Shown piece after piece: positions 12,001 through 22,286 of a stretch of DNA of 64,000 nt (position 1 is its first letter; the number at the start of each line of letters is the position of its first letter). The stretch is from Prasinococcaceae sp. CCMP 1430 (taxonomy: Eukaryota; Prasinodermophyta; Palmophyllophyceae; Prasinococcales; Prasinococcaceae). Where the stretch lies: the NCBI GenBank assembly GCA_013416795.1, contig RQSC01000908.1:1-64000 (forward strand). The letters are read 5' to 3'. Below the pieces are notes generated by a model. That model was not told the origin of the DNA. It worked only from the letters and a program-made list of their open reading frames with translations, and made no database searches. The translations under genes were made by a program, and so were the position numbers.

Positions 12001-14865
12001 GGGTGGCTGGTGCCGAGGCTCGAGCGTATGGCAGAGAAGTGTGAGGCTCTTGCGGCCTCCCGCGGTGCTTGGAACGACGGGTCGCCTTCACGTGGGCGCT
12101 GCGAGGCGCTGCGCGCAGAGGCGGATTGTCGCATGGCGCTTGCGTCGCTTTGCCCAAACCTGACTCAGAAGGCGACGGCTGCCCCCGACACCGAGGTTCG
12201 CCACCTCCAGAAGGCCGTGCGTGCGCTCGCCCAAGCTGCAGGGGCGGGCTCAGCGACTGCGACCGCAGCCGCAAGCGATGAAGATGACAGAGGAAGCGCT
12301 CTCTTTGACCTGATCCGGGCCACAGACCTGCTTCTGTCTGCAATGGATGAGGGGTCGCGCTACACAACTGAGCAAGGGGGCGCGCGGGCTGGACAGGACA
12401 GTGCCAGCACCGCCAGCACCGCCGCTGAGCTCCGCACGCAGCTCGTGCGTGCAGTCCTGCGTGGGACCCGCTACAACGCATCGGCAGCTTCGGAGTGGAT
12501 GCCTCGCGCGCTTGCCGTTCTTGCGCGCTCGTCGCGCGCGCGTGCGGCCTTCGCTGAGGGTGTGAGCGGCGTGCCGCCGGGTGCGCTCGCGCCGTGGGCC
12601 CCGCAGCTGCTAGCGAGCCTCACGAGTGGTACAGAGGACGACGCGCGCGCCGCGAGCGTCGCGCTGGACGTGGTGGCGCGTGCGCTTCCGCAGACTCTCT
12701 TCTGGCCGATGCGTGCCTCGCGCGCTGCGCTCGAAGGCAGCCCCGAGGCCGCGGCCCGCGCTGCGCCGCTCAGGGCGGCCATCGGCGAGGGCGCATGCGC
12801 CGCGCTGGAGCGGCTGGGCGCGGCGCTTGCCGATTGCGGCGCGCCACATATCCGGTGGAAAGGATACATCGAGGCGATTGAGAGCAAGCTGACGACCAAC
12901 ACGCCGCAGGCTCGAACGGAGGCCGCGACGCTCTGGCGCGAGGCCCGTGTGGAGCTCTTTGACTGGCCTTCGCTGACGTCGCGCGGCCACAGACGTGACT
13001 CGCGTGGGAAGGGTGGCACACGCGCGCTGTGGTGGGCGGACAAGCACGCCTCCGAGTTTGCAAGGCTCGACAAAGTATTTGGCAAAGACGGCGCTGGGCT
13101 GAGGTCGAGCGCGGTCGTCCAGAACGCGGCGAAGTTCACAGAGTACGTGAGCAAAGCCAGGCTCAGCGTTGCTCAGCTGAAGCAGACTGACGAGAGAGAT
13201 GGCCGCTCCCTGTACTTCGGCACGGGGCCGTGCAGGCTCGCGGCCTTGTCTCCCGACCTGGCGGCGTACACGCGCACTCAGCTCGAGCAGCGCGGGGGGG
13301 TAGCCCTTGCCGACGCTGGCGGCGCGAACCCAGCACGCAGGACGCGCGCGTTTGGCGACGCGTTTGTGCATGTGCCAGGTCTGCATGGCTCGCCGGGGGA
13401 TGCTGTCGCAGGCTCGGCGCCGGAGGGCGTGGAGATGCTTGGAGCGGCGCCCCACGCGCGTGTCTTCGGCTCGAAGCAGCTGCCTGTCATGGTGCGACTG
13501 CGCGGCTCGGACGAGCTCGAGCACGGGCGCATCGTCAAGTCTGGTGAGGACTTGCGGCTCGACGCGCGCGTGCAGCAGCTTTTGCGCGCGATGAATGTCG
13601 CACTGCGCCGCGCGCCGCGCACCGCACGGAGGAGGCTCGAGGTGCACTGCTACGATGTGACGCCGCTGGGTTCGCAGTGTGGGCTGGTTGAGGTAGTCAA
13701 TGCCATCACCGTTAAGGACGCAGTGGAACGCCGCGCCAAGGCTCCGGCAGCCCCCGCCGGTGGCAGCAAGCGCCGTCGTGAAAGCTCCGCGAGCCCCGCT
13801 GTGCTCACGAGCGCGGGTGTCGTGGATTGGCATGTTGATGCAATTACGACCGCCCACAGGAAGGGCAAGCGCTCTGGCGTCGGCCTCGCGCAATCCATCC
13901 CCGCCTCGACATTGGCTTACTCGTACCTGGCCGTGCACGACACGAAGGTGATGACCGACGAACAGGCCAGGACGGTGCTGCTCGATGCCTCGTCGATGCT
14001 GCCTGCGCACGCGCTGCGGCGCGCACTTGCGGCGCGCTGCCGAGGAGTGTCGGAGGCTTGGGTGGCACTGCGCGGGAGATACGCTTCGAGCCTGGCCGCG
14101 TCGTGCATTGGCGGGTGGATCCTCGGCCTGGGCGACAGGCACATCGAGAACATCATGCTCTCCAGCGACGGGAGCGTGGTGCCCATTGACTTTGGGTACT
14201 GCTTCGGAGCCGGGGCGATGCTGCTGCCGATTCCGGAGCTCGTCCCTTTCCGGCTGACTCCCCAGATGCTTTCGCCGCTGCTTCCGCAGCACGCCGCGCG
14301 TGCCGGCTCCACGCTACACTCGGACTGCGCGGCGGTGCTGCGCGCGCTTTGCGCCGCGCGCAGACAGCTCGCGGGTGTCGCGGAGGTCTTCGTGCGCGAG
14401 CCATTGCTCGATTGGGAGACAGAAGCGCGGAAGAGCGCCCGGACGATGGGCGATGTGGTCGCCGGTCTCGAACAGGCCGGTGCGGCTGCGGGCGACGTGG
14501 CCATGCTCCCGGCTGAGGGCGGCGCGGCTGGCGAGAGCAGAGCCCACAAATACGCGAGCCTGAAGGTGGACTTGTTCAACCGCAAGCTGCAGCTCGCCCA
14601 CCCCACGCACGTGCTCGCCGAGGAATTGCGCCGCAACGCTACCCTGCGCCAGCTGGAGGAGCGCTGCGGCAACGCCGACATCGTTGGCGCGCTGGAGCGC
14701 ACGCTGGACGGCGGGCCGGGCTCCGCCCGCGGCAGCGTGTGGCGCGCGCTGCGAAATGCGGAGCACTGCCGCAGCGAGGAGGAGTGCGCAAAGTGCCTTC
14801 TCGACCTCGCGAGCGATGGCGCGGTGCTCGGGCGCATGTGGTCGGGATGGTCGCCCTTTGTGTGA
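1..14865 (+). CDS. PRKDC: DNA-dependent protein kinase catalytic subunit (DNA-PKcs), 5' partial
   Basis: Giant PIK-related kinase that in other eukaryotes joins Ku at DNA double-strand breaks in the nucleus for end joining. Inferred exons: <1-3701, 3932-9495, 9669-10469, 10556-11184, 11299-14865; every join keeps frame, giving about 4750 aa against about 4130 in vertebrates. Conserved blocks run in family order: HEAT-rich N-terminal part (PLLSGFYKLLE near 2479; VHWFTSN near 3559), the first join restoring EEFMRW-SIK as in animal DNA-PKcs, then LTPMF near 9421, the VDIQISPRDL region near 10070, FAT (about 10556-13080), kinase (about 13470-14400) and FATC. The kinase keeps the lysine in IVKSGEDLRLD, catalytic GDRHIEN and metal-binding IDFGYCFG; the C-terminus SGWSPFV matches the WEGWEPWM type of DNA-PKcs rather than ATM, ATR or TOR. 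The frame is open to base 1 and the first in-frame ATG is at 64, so the true start may lie upstream. Confidence 0.93.
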
Positions 14866-14921
14866 GCGACCGCACGACATTTGTTGTAAAAGGAATACGT
14901 TGCTGTACCATTGCCTTTCGA

Positions 14922-16146
14922 TTACACCATGCCCGGTGAGGGGTGCGTGGGCATCTCAGGGGCGAAGAGAGGGTGCGCCTCCGCTCGTCCTGCCGCCTGG
15001 AGCTGCCACACGACCAGTACCTGCGTCGCCATCCACGCGCCCACGAAGAGTGTGAGAATGCCGTTCGAGCCTCCGGTCACAACGGAGTAGACGCCCAAGG
15101 CGGAGACCGCACACGCGATGGGGGCAGCGACATAGCACGTCCAGCGTGCAGCGCGCTGGGCGGGCAACCCGCGCATGAGCAGAGCGCTCGCGAGCACGCG
15201 CCCGCCGTCGAGTGGGTACGCGGGGAGGAGGTTGAAGCACAGCAGCGACACCTGACATTTCGATCCGCGCCGAGAAAGGCGGCGCGGCCAATCCCGTCAG
15301 CGCTGCGCAGCGGTCGAGGCGCGAGCGCAGGGCAGGCGGGCAACGTGGGCGCCGCTGCTGAAAGTGCGCGTACCTGCATCACGACTCCGCCGGCCAACCA
15401 GTTGCAAAGGAGGTTGTCCCAGCCAGCGACGTCGCGCAGCTGCACGCTCGCGCCACCGCAGGCGAGCTGCAGCAGCAGCAGGAAGCCGGCCATCGGAACG
15501 TGCGTCGCCGGCCCTGCGAGGGCGACTTTGAGCCTCGCAGCGTGGCCCGCGCCGTTCGTGTCGCACTCGGCGAGGCCGCCGAGGGGCCAAAGGGTGATTC
15601 GCCGACAGCTCCCGCCGACGCGGCGCGCCATAGCTGTGCGGCACGGGGGCGCGAGGAGCCGAGCGTGAGCAACCGGACGCAAGCGCAAGCGCGCGCTTGC
15701 ACGGCGCGCGCTCCCAGTGCTGAGCGAGATCGCGTGCACGTACCGGCATGGCCTAGCTCGTGGATGAGCACGGTCGCGAACAGCGTGATGCCGAGAAGCA
15801 GGCCGAGCACAAAGCCCGCCGGGCCACCCGCGATCGCGTACGCCACCGCCTCAAGCGCGACCACGGCTGGCAGCAGGAGATGCACGTAAAGGTCAGCGCC
15901 ACCGACCGCGCCTGCGCGCGCGACCCACCGCTCTGCGCCCGCGGGCAGCGATGCGTCCGACGCGCCCCCGCTGCTGCCCTGCTCGCCGCGCGAAAAGAGG
16001 TTGGTCCCGGCCGTGTGCGCAGACGCGGCACCCTCGCCCATGGCGCAGGCCGCTCCCCCACCAGGCGCGTGGATTGCACCGCAGCGCTCGCAGGGCGCGC
16101 AGTGTGCCGCCCCCAGAAGCCCGCATACCTGATGGTACATCGCCAT
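14922..16146 (-). CDS. M50-family (site-2-protease-like) membrane metalloprotease
   Basis: Intramembrane zinc protease family. Inferred exons on the minus strand: 16146-15744, 15633-15374, 15251-14922, encoding 330 aa; both introns are GT-AG and in frame. Exon 1 carries two hydrophobic segments ending in the zinc motif HELGHA. The first splice gives HELGHA followed by ARRVGGSCRRITLWPLGG, the block expected after HExxH in the SpoIVFB/S2P-like branch. Exon 3 has the second motif, FNLLPAYPLDGGR, which supplies the third ligand (Asp), then two more membrane segments. All catalytic residues appear intact. ATGs at 16146 and 16140 are both possible starts. An N-terminal Cys/His cluster (C-x2-C-x2-C) precedes the membrane region. 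The substrate and membrane, possibly plastid or ER/Golgi, cannot be read from the sequence. It is convergent with DNA-PKcs (56 bp apart) and divergent from the GH27 gene. Confidence 0.85.
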
Positions 16147-16282
16147 GCATGGCCGCGCGCCGCCGGCGCTGCGGGAAAAACGGCGCCAGCTCAGCAGCGA
16201 CGATGCATGCGCATGCGGGTGCCACACCACCGCGCGCTGCGGCGGCGGCAGGAGGGAAGAGGGGGGAGGAGAGGGCCGAGAA
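16147..16282. promoter_or_regulatory. Divergent promoter between M50 protease and GH27
   Basis: Only 136 bp separate the inferred start codons of the M50 gene (minus) and the alpha-galactosidase (plus), so both promoters must lie here or overlap the coding ends. No TATA-like box was recognised. The part nearest the GH27 start is a purine-rich gaggggggagg-type stretch. Confidence 0.5.
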
Positions 16283-18087
16283 ATGGCCCTCCCACGGCGC
16301 GGGGGGCGCGCCGCGCACCGCGGCGCGGCAGCGGCCGCGGCCGCGCTGCTCACAGCGGCGCGTGGGACGCGTGCACTCGACAACGGCTTAGCGCGCACGC
16401 CGCAGATGGGCTACAACACGTGGAACGACTATAGGTGCAAGGACATCAACGCTACCAACATCGCCGCCGTCGCCGACGCGATGGTCAGCAATGGCCTCAG
16501 GGACGCAGGTGCGCGCGGGAGGGATCGTGTCTCTCGGCGAGCGGCGCGTGCGCACGCGGCCGTGCCGGGTGCTGACAGCGCGCGCCAACGCGGGTGACGC
16601 GCGGCCGTGGCCGCAGGCTACCAGTACGTGAACGTCGATGACTGCTGGGCGGTGACGCGCGACCCGCACACGTACGAGCTCGTGCCGGATCCGCAGGCCT
16701 TCCCCGAGGGCATCAAGGCCGTCGCCGACTATGTGCACTCGAAGGGGCTGCGCTTTGGCATCTACACTGATCGCGGGTACAAGACCTGCGCAGGGAGGCC
16801 CGCGTCGTCCGGCTGGGAGGGCGTGGATGCCGCCACGTTCGCCTCGTGGGGCGTCGACTACCTGAAGGAGGTAGGCGCGCCACAGCGTGCGCGAGTGCAC
16901 GGCGGATGAGTTTGCGCACGCCATCTTAAACGTGAGGCTGACGCTCGCGGCGCGCGCCGCCCTCGGCGCAGGACTCGTGCAATGCGGACAGCGTCAACCA
17001 CGAGGTGGCCTTCGCCGACTACGGACGCATGCGCGACGCGCTCAACGCGACGGGTCGCCCCATACTGTTCTCGCTTTGCGGCTGGCACGACTGGTACTCA
17101 CCAGTGGGCGCCGCGCTCGGAAACAGCTGGCGCATCAGCGGCGACGTCAACAAATGGCCAAGTGTCTACGCTTCCGCCATGATCAACGCCGAGCTCAGCG
17201 CCAACGCCGGTCCTGGCGCCTGGAACGACCCTGTGCGTGTGCTGGCGCGCGCGCGCGCGCGGCGCATATGAGGTCTTGCGCGCGCCGGCGCGTCGGTCCG
17301 GGCGCGCGAGCGACAGAAGGGACACAGGCGAGAAGACAGAGAAAAACAGATTCGCTCGCATAGAGGGGCGCGCGGCCTGTGGCGACACGTGGCTCGTCGC
17401 CTCGAACGCTCCTGACCCTGCGCGCCGCGGCACGCGCGCGGGTGCGCGGGCGCTTGGTGCCCACGACAGGACATGCTCGTGGGATCTTCCCCTGCAGCCG
17501 CAATGTACAATACGCAGGAGCAGAGCCGGACGCAGTTTTCGCTCTGGGCGGCGATGGCAGCTCCTCTGCTCATCGGATCGAACGTCATCGGCCTCACGAA
17601 GTACGACCTCGAAACATACACTAATGCAGAGGTCATCGCCGTGAACCAGGACGCGCTCGGGGAGCAGGCGACCATCATCAAGGACAACTGCCCCGAGCGC
17701 ACCTTGGAGCAGCTGCAGGCGTGGCGTGACCCCGCCCGCTCTCTCGACGAGCTCGTAGCGGGCTCCGGTGGGGTTCCCGAGTGCACGCAGGTGTGGGCGA
17801 AGCCGCTGTCGGACGGATCAGCCGCGTTGGTGCTGATTAATTGGAGTGGGCCGTCGACAGTGGTCGAGTGCGACGACGCGTGCGTGCGCGCCGCGGGCGT
17901 CGACGCAGGCACGGTCAGCGCATACGATCTTTGGGAGCACCGGGACCTCGGTGTGATGGACACCGTGAAGGTGCCGGTCGGCGCCGACGGCGCGTCGGCG
18001 ATGGTCCGCGTATCGAGCGCCGCAGGCGTCGCGAGGTTTGCGCAGGGCGCTGTGCCGCGCGGCGCGCTGAGCGCCGCTGTAAGGTGA
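16283..18087 (+). CDS. Alpha-galactosidase, glycoside hydrolase family 27
   Basis: Retaining exo-hydrolase that removes terminal alpha-linked galactose (or N-acetylgalactosamine), usually lysosomal, vacuolar or extracellular. Inferred exons: 16283-16508, 16617-16870, 16972-17232, 17470-18087; 452 aa, all junctions GT-AG and in frame. After an Arg/Ala-rich hydrophobic N-terminus that could be a signal peptide comes [13 protein letters not shown], the classic GH27 beginning. The exon 2/3 join gives DYLKE-DSCN, whose Asp is the expected nucleophile. [11 protein letters not shown] holds the expected acid/base Asp. The exon 3/4 join rebuilds WNDP-DMLVG. A C-terminal beta-sandwich follows (about residues 330-452). 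The length is normal for plant and fungal members. The choice between alpha-galactosidase and alpha-N-acetylgalactosaminidase specificity is not settled by these motifs. Confidence 0.93.
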
Positions 18088-18355
18088 GCGCCGCGTGTGC
18101 GCAGCTTATTGATTTCCCGCGAGAGCGCGCGCACGGCGTCGACGCCCCTCGCTCGGAGAGTCCGCGCGGCGCGACCTGCGTGCCTGCTGCGCCGTTTGGC
18201 GGACCCCGTTTGGCGCCGCGTCTGTAATTATTGCACACGGCCCGCTGCGCACTTGGTGCGTCCTTATGGGGGCATGTTTGTGTGTACCCGTTTGCGGGCC
18301 AGCAAAGGGGGGCGGGGGCTAGTGCTACGTAGGGGGTGCTGCTCTGCTGCCCGAA
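18088..18355. other. Convergent intergenic spacer
   Basis: 268 bp between the stop codons of the GH27 gene and the GRL-like gene. Nothing beyond possible 3' UTR sequence was recognised. Confidence 0.6.
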
Positions 18356-20656
18356 CTACCACGTCGCTAGCAAGAAGAAATACGTAGCTAGCGCTAAGAC
18401 CACTTGGCCAACGAACTCTCGGTCAAGTCTCACGACGCCAGCGATCACGACGCAGGGCGGGGATCGCAGAGCTGCTCCGCGCAAATCCGCAAGCTGCGCG
18501 TGCGCTTCCAGCGAAGCAAAACGAGCGCTCGCGAGGCTGGCAGCTTGGCGCGTCGTTGGCGGTGCGATCACCGCGCCGCGCGCGCTTCCGTCCGAGCGCA
18601 TCGTCGAGCCTGCCAAGGCAAGAGCAGGTACCTTTTGTCCCCTGGAGAATACTGAAGGCGAGTGCGAGGACGAGCGCGCGCTCCCGGACTCAGGGTGTTG
18701 TTGTGAATCACAATGATTGGTCGCCTCTCTTGCCCCTGACCCGGAACTTCCTGCGGAATATGGCGCCAAACGCGCTGGCGACAGCGGCGCCGGCGAGCGC
18801 GCCGTCGGTGACACCCCCCCGCCGCCGCCAGAGTTTTCGCTCCATCCGTTCGAGCGCGTGCTTCCGTGCTCAGGCGCACCGGGCCGGGTGATCGCAGTGT
18901 AACGCTGGATCACCATCGGCTGGTCTAGACACGATGCAAGCTCACCAGCGGCGTCGCTCACCTCCACGCCGGCCCTCAGCAGTGCGGAGAGAGCCACCAA
19001 ATCAATGACGCCCCAGCCGCTGACCACGAACAATTGCGACGGCGACATACCCACGAAAAGAACAGAGTAGAGCCCGAAGATGGCGAGAGCGACTGCGCCG
19101 AACACGAAGATGGTCAGGAAAGGGGAGGTGAGCTCCGATATCTGCTGGCACGCGGTCGTGGCGGTATGGAGCCACTCATGCGCTCGCGGCAGCGCGATGC
19201 TGCCTCCTTCGAGAGCCATGCGGAGCTCATGTTGCTGCGCGGAGAGGGCGCGGCAGGCGCCCCCGAACTTGGCCAGTGGCACCATCCACGCGTACGAGCG
19301 CGCAATGTGAAGCACAAACGGCACGCCCTCAGAGAGTATGTTGGACCAGCACCCGTCCTCGCGCGAGATGAAAGGCTCGAGGCTCCACGCCATGTGGTGC
19401 ACGAAGGCGGTCACGCGTGCGCCTCGGTCGAGCCAGCCGTACTCGTACGCAGCCGCGTGCAGGATGTACCCCCCCGCGCCCAACACGGCAAGGCAGAGGA
19501 GGTGCCGCCGGGCCAGCGCCAGCGTGCGCTGCCGGGCTTGCTCAGCCGCGCACAGTCGCGCGCCGGTGCGATTGAAGCCGTCGCCGATGATCTTGTGTGG
19601 TGCGCCCGCCCTGGCCGCCCTCAAGTTGCGATCGCGTGACGAGCTGGCGGTCCCGGCATCCTGCTGCAGCCCTGCTCGCTGGCGGCGCTCGCACCAACCC
19701 ATGGCGAGCTCTCCGATCTGGCGCATGTCGTGTCTCAGTGGCGCGAGGAGCATGAAGCACAACGCCGCGGTCGAGACAATGAACCAAAGAGTGCACATGG
19801 CGATGAACGTCAGATCTTGGCGCGAGAGGTCGAGATCCTCAAAGGGCCGATCGTGCCCGTCATTTGCGTCCTCGGATTGTCGACTACTGCCGCGCGGCAG
19901 CAACGGCGCTGGCGGCAGGAACATCGCCTTGCGCGCCGCGACACGTTCGATGCGCCGGGCGGTGGCAGCAGTGCACTCTTCTCGCAAGACGACAGCTTCG
20001 CGCTCGAGCTCCAGCTCTGCAACCGATTTCACGAGCCACAGTTTCCTGGTGGCCTCGATCTCGGCGGCGACCGCTTCCTCTGTCTCGAGTGCCCGCGCGC
20101 ACACGTGCCTCTCCCAGGCGGCCGTGGCCGCGCGCTTGAGCGCTGAAGTATCGTTCACGTATGCGGACAGCGCCGCGCGCACGCCTCCAAATTCCAGCAG
20201 CAGGTCGGCAGCGGACGGCAACTCCGACACGTGGCGATTCTCCGTAATTATGCTCAGCCGTGCGAAGTGTGGGGGCAGCTGTACGCCGAAGAAGTGCACG
20301 CTGCGCGCAGTGGCGACCGCGGCACCCCGGCTGGTCGGGGCGCACGCGTCGTTGACAGTGTCGTCCGTGTCGAGTAGAAAGTCATGCACAACGGGCGCGA
20401 GCCTCTCCGCGCCCGCGCCCAAGGGGGCGCTGGCACGACCCTCGCCGCCAGCCTGGTCCCAGGCGCTGGGGCACTCGTCAATCACAGCCTCGCGCAGAAT
20501 GCCATCCACGAGGAGGAGCACGCGCCCCAGGTCGAGCAGGGCGAGCAGCGCCAAGAACATGGCAGCGCATCGCCGGCGCGCCGACGCGACGGGCGTTGCG
20601 TCCAGAGCGCTCACCAGCCCCCACTCATCCCCCGCCTGCTGTGCGGGCGACGCCAT
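18356..20656 (-). CDS. Multi-pass membrane protein, candidate gustatory-receptor-like (GRL) 7TM channel family
   Basis: Intronless, 766 aa from the ATG at about 20656. Hydrophobic segments lie near residues 32-55, 282-306, 385-405, 442-465, 508-536, 540-563 and 740-766: seven in all, the last at the extreme C-terminus. The final segment reads VVRLDREFVGQVV then LALATYFFLLATW, the layout of insect gustatory/odorant receptor TM7 (LD-x-x-L...TYhhhhhQF), with the Gln-Phe replaced by Thr-Trp. A stretch before TM5 (HEWLHTATTACQQISELTSP) also resembles the receptor IL2/TM5 region. Long insertions lie between TM1 and TM2 (about 225 aa, helical) and before TM7 (about 175 aa, Ser/Gly-rich). Insect relatives are ligand-gated cation channels; function here is unknown. 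Homology is judged by eye from topology and the TM7 motif, so the family call is tentative, while the membrane protein itself is secure. Confidence 0.6.
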   Translation of the reverse strand: MASPAQQAGDEWGLVSALDATPVASARRRCAAMFLALLALLDLGRVLLLVDGILREAVIDECPSAWDQAGGEGRASAPLGAGAERLAPVVHDFLLDTDDTVNDACAPTSRGAAVATARSVHFFGVQLPPHFARLSIITENRHVSELPSAADLLLEFGGVRAALSAYVNDTSALKRAATAAWERHVCARALETEEAVAAEIEATRKLWLVKSVAELELEREAVVLREECTAATARRIERVAARKAMFLPPAPLLPRGSSRQSEDANDGHDRPFEDLDLSRQDLTFIAMCTLWFIVSTAALCFMLLAPLRHDMRQIGELAMGWCERRQRAGLQQDAGTASSSRDRNLRAARAGAPHKIIGDGFNRTGARLCAAEQARQRTLALARRHLLCLAVLGAGGYILHAAAYEYGWLDRGARVTAFVHHMAWSLEPFISREDGCWSNILSEGVPFVLHIARSYAWMVPLAKFGGACRALSAQQHELRMALEGGSIALPRAHEWLHTATTACQQISELTSPFLTIFVFGAVALAIFGLYSVLFVGMSPSQLFVVSGWGVIDLVALSALLRAGVEVSDAAGELASCLDQPMVIQRYTAITRPGAPEHGSTRSNGWSENSGGGGGVSPTARSPAPLSPARLAPYSAGSSGSGAREATNHCDSQQHPESGSARSSSHSPSVFSRGQKVPALALAGSTMRSDGSARGAVIAPPTTRQAASLASARFASLEAHAQLADLRGAALRSPPCVVIAGVVRLDREFVGQVVLALATYFFLLATW

Positions 20657-21031
20657 CTTCCAGCGCCGGGTGGCGCCGCACGCGCGAGCGGCGAGCGGCG
20701 AGCCCCCCACTTGCTCGCTCGCGCGCGCTGTGCCGCAAGTGCCGCGGACTTTCCCGCGCGCGCCGAAAATGCCCCCGCCGCATTATTATTGCCGGTGAAA
20801 GACGAACCTTCATCAATTTGAAGGCGCGAGTGTTAGAGTGCGCTTGCGGAGCATGGCATGGTACAGTACAAAAAATTGGACTAGGACTACAGGAGAGCAG
20901 GGTGACGGGTGCTAATGGGCGCAGCGCCGCAAGTGCTCTGTGCTGCACTGCCGAGGTGCGCCCGAGCGCCGTCCGAGCCACCTCCGGAGCGCCGCGCGGC
21001 GCCCTCGCAGGATCTCGGCGGGCGCACCGCG
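20657..21031. promoter_or_regulatory. Upstream region of the GRL-like gene
   Basis: 375 bp between the GRL-like start and the end of the next minus-strand gene. It includes an AT-richer island (about 20770-20920, with attattattg and acaaaaaattgg), a likely promoter because similar islands sit upstream of other genes here. No gene is recognised. Confidence 0.4.
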
Positions 21032-21605
21032 TCAGATCCACTGCCCCTCTTCGCTCTGCTCTCCACCCCCACCAGCGCGGGACGCAGCCCCATCCCCTGC
21101 GGGGTCGGCGCCGGCCGCGTCCGCGCCAGCGGCAGCGCCCCGCTCGGCGTCCGCGGCGCCGAGCACCTCGAGAACGACCTTGCCGCCGGCCTTTCCGATG
21201 GCTGCGTTGAGCTCGGCCACGGTTTTGACGTACTTGGCGATCACCTGCGCTGGCGCGAGCGGACGGGGTCAGTGCACGCCCTCGCGCCCTTTCGCGGGCG
21301 CAGGCATGTGACGGCAGGCACGCGACGGCGGGCAGGCTCGTGCGCAGCACAAGGCCGGCGCGCACGCGCAATCCTCGCCCGTCCCGCGAGGGTGGGCAGG
21401 CTCGGCGGGGCCGGCGGTCGCGCAATCCCGCGCGTGCATCCCTCCGCACCTGCTCGTTTTCGCTGATGGCGTCTTTGAAGTCGGCGTCGTCCGGCGCGTC
21501 TCGCAGGGCTTCGGCGAGCTCACGCTGCGAGCGCCGCAGGTGGCGCAGCGCCGTCAGGAGGCGATCGCGCTCCGCCTCGAGCGGCGCAGACGCAGGCTCG
21601 GCCAT
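21032..21605 (-). CDS. Small alpha-helical/coiled-coil protein of unknown function
   Basis: Two inferred exons, 21605-21450 and 21244-21032 (205-bp intron, donor CAG|GTGCGG, acceptor GCGCAG|GTG, phase 0), give 122 aa. The first 75 residues are charged and helical (ERDRLLTALRHLRRSQRELA ..., then DDADFKDAISENEQVIAKYV across the splice), like a short two-helix hairpin; the C-terminal 45 residues are Ala/Gly-rich and probably disordered. The helical pattern, with ENEQVI running through the splice, looks conserved and supports the gene, but I cannot name a family. It lies upstream of the GRL-like gene on the same strand. No signal peptide or membrane segment. Confidence 0.65.
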
Positions 21606-22286
21606 GCTCGCCCGCCCTCTGCCCTCCTCTGCCTCCTTTTGCCGCCCACGGCTCGGCTTCTCGCGCCTTCACGCGCCCCTCACTCACAGCGGCCTGCGAT
21701 CGCCAGCGCCCGCGCCGGCGCCTGCGACGGGCCTGGTGCGCGCCGCCCCCTCAACGCAGCTCGGGCGGCAGCTCAAAGCGACAAGGGCACCACCGGGACG
21801 GGGCGTGGGGTGCGGTGGAGCGAGGCGGTGCTGCGGCGGGCTGTGGCACACGTCGCGCCGCGAGCGAACAGCGCGCGCCCGGAGCGCAGCACACGCTCGC
21901 GGATCTGATACCAGGGTGCTCGCGGCGAAAGCGGGCGCGAGCCCGGAGAGCCACGGGGCTGGAAGTGGCGTGAATGCGCGGGCGAGACCGGGGAGAGAGG
22001 GAGAGGGCCGGCTGCTGCGCAGCGGCGGACGCGCAGCGGCTGACATACACGCGCTCGGGGCTGCGGCCGGGCTGTCGAGGTTGTCCTTTCCTCCCCGCAC
22101 CCCCTGGTCGGCCTCTGAGGGACCCGCGCAACCTCCGCAATCTCGCCCCCATCGGATGCGCCCTGCGCGCGCAGCGCGCGAGGCCAGCGGCGCGATCACC
22201 AATGCCGCACATTACCCAACACGCCGCAGCGCCGTGCGCGCGGGCCGCTCGCCTCGCAGCACCCGCGCTTGCCACGGGCATCCGCC
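21606..22286. other. Intergenic region, no gene seen
   Basis: 681 GC-rich bp between the small helical gene and the 3' end of ClpR4. Both strands carry long open frames, but all are compositionally biased Arg/Ala/Pro translations without recognisable motifs. I looked here for the missing 5' exons of the cytochrome-b5-reductase-like gene and found none. Confidence 0.5.
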
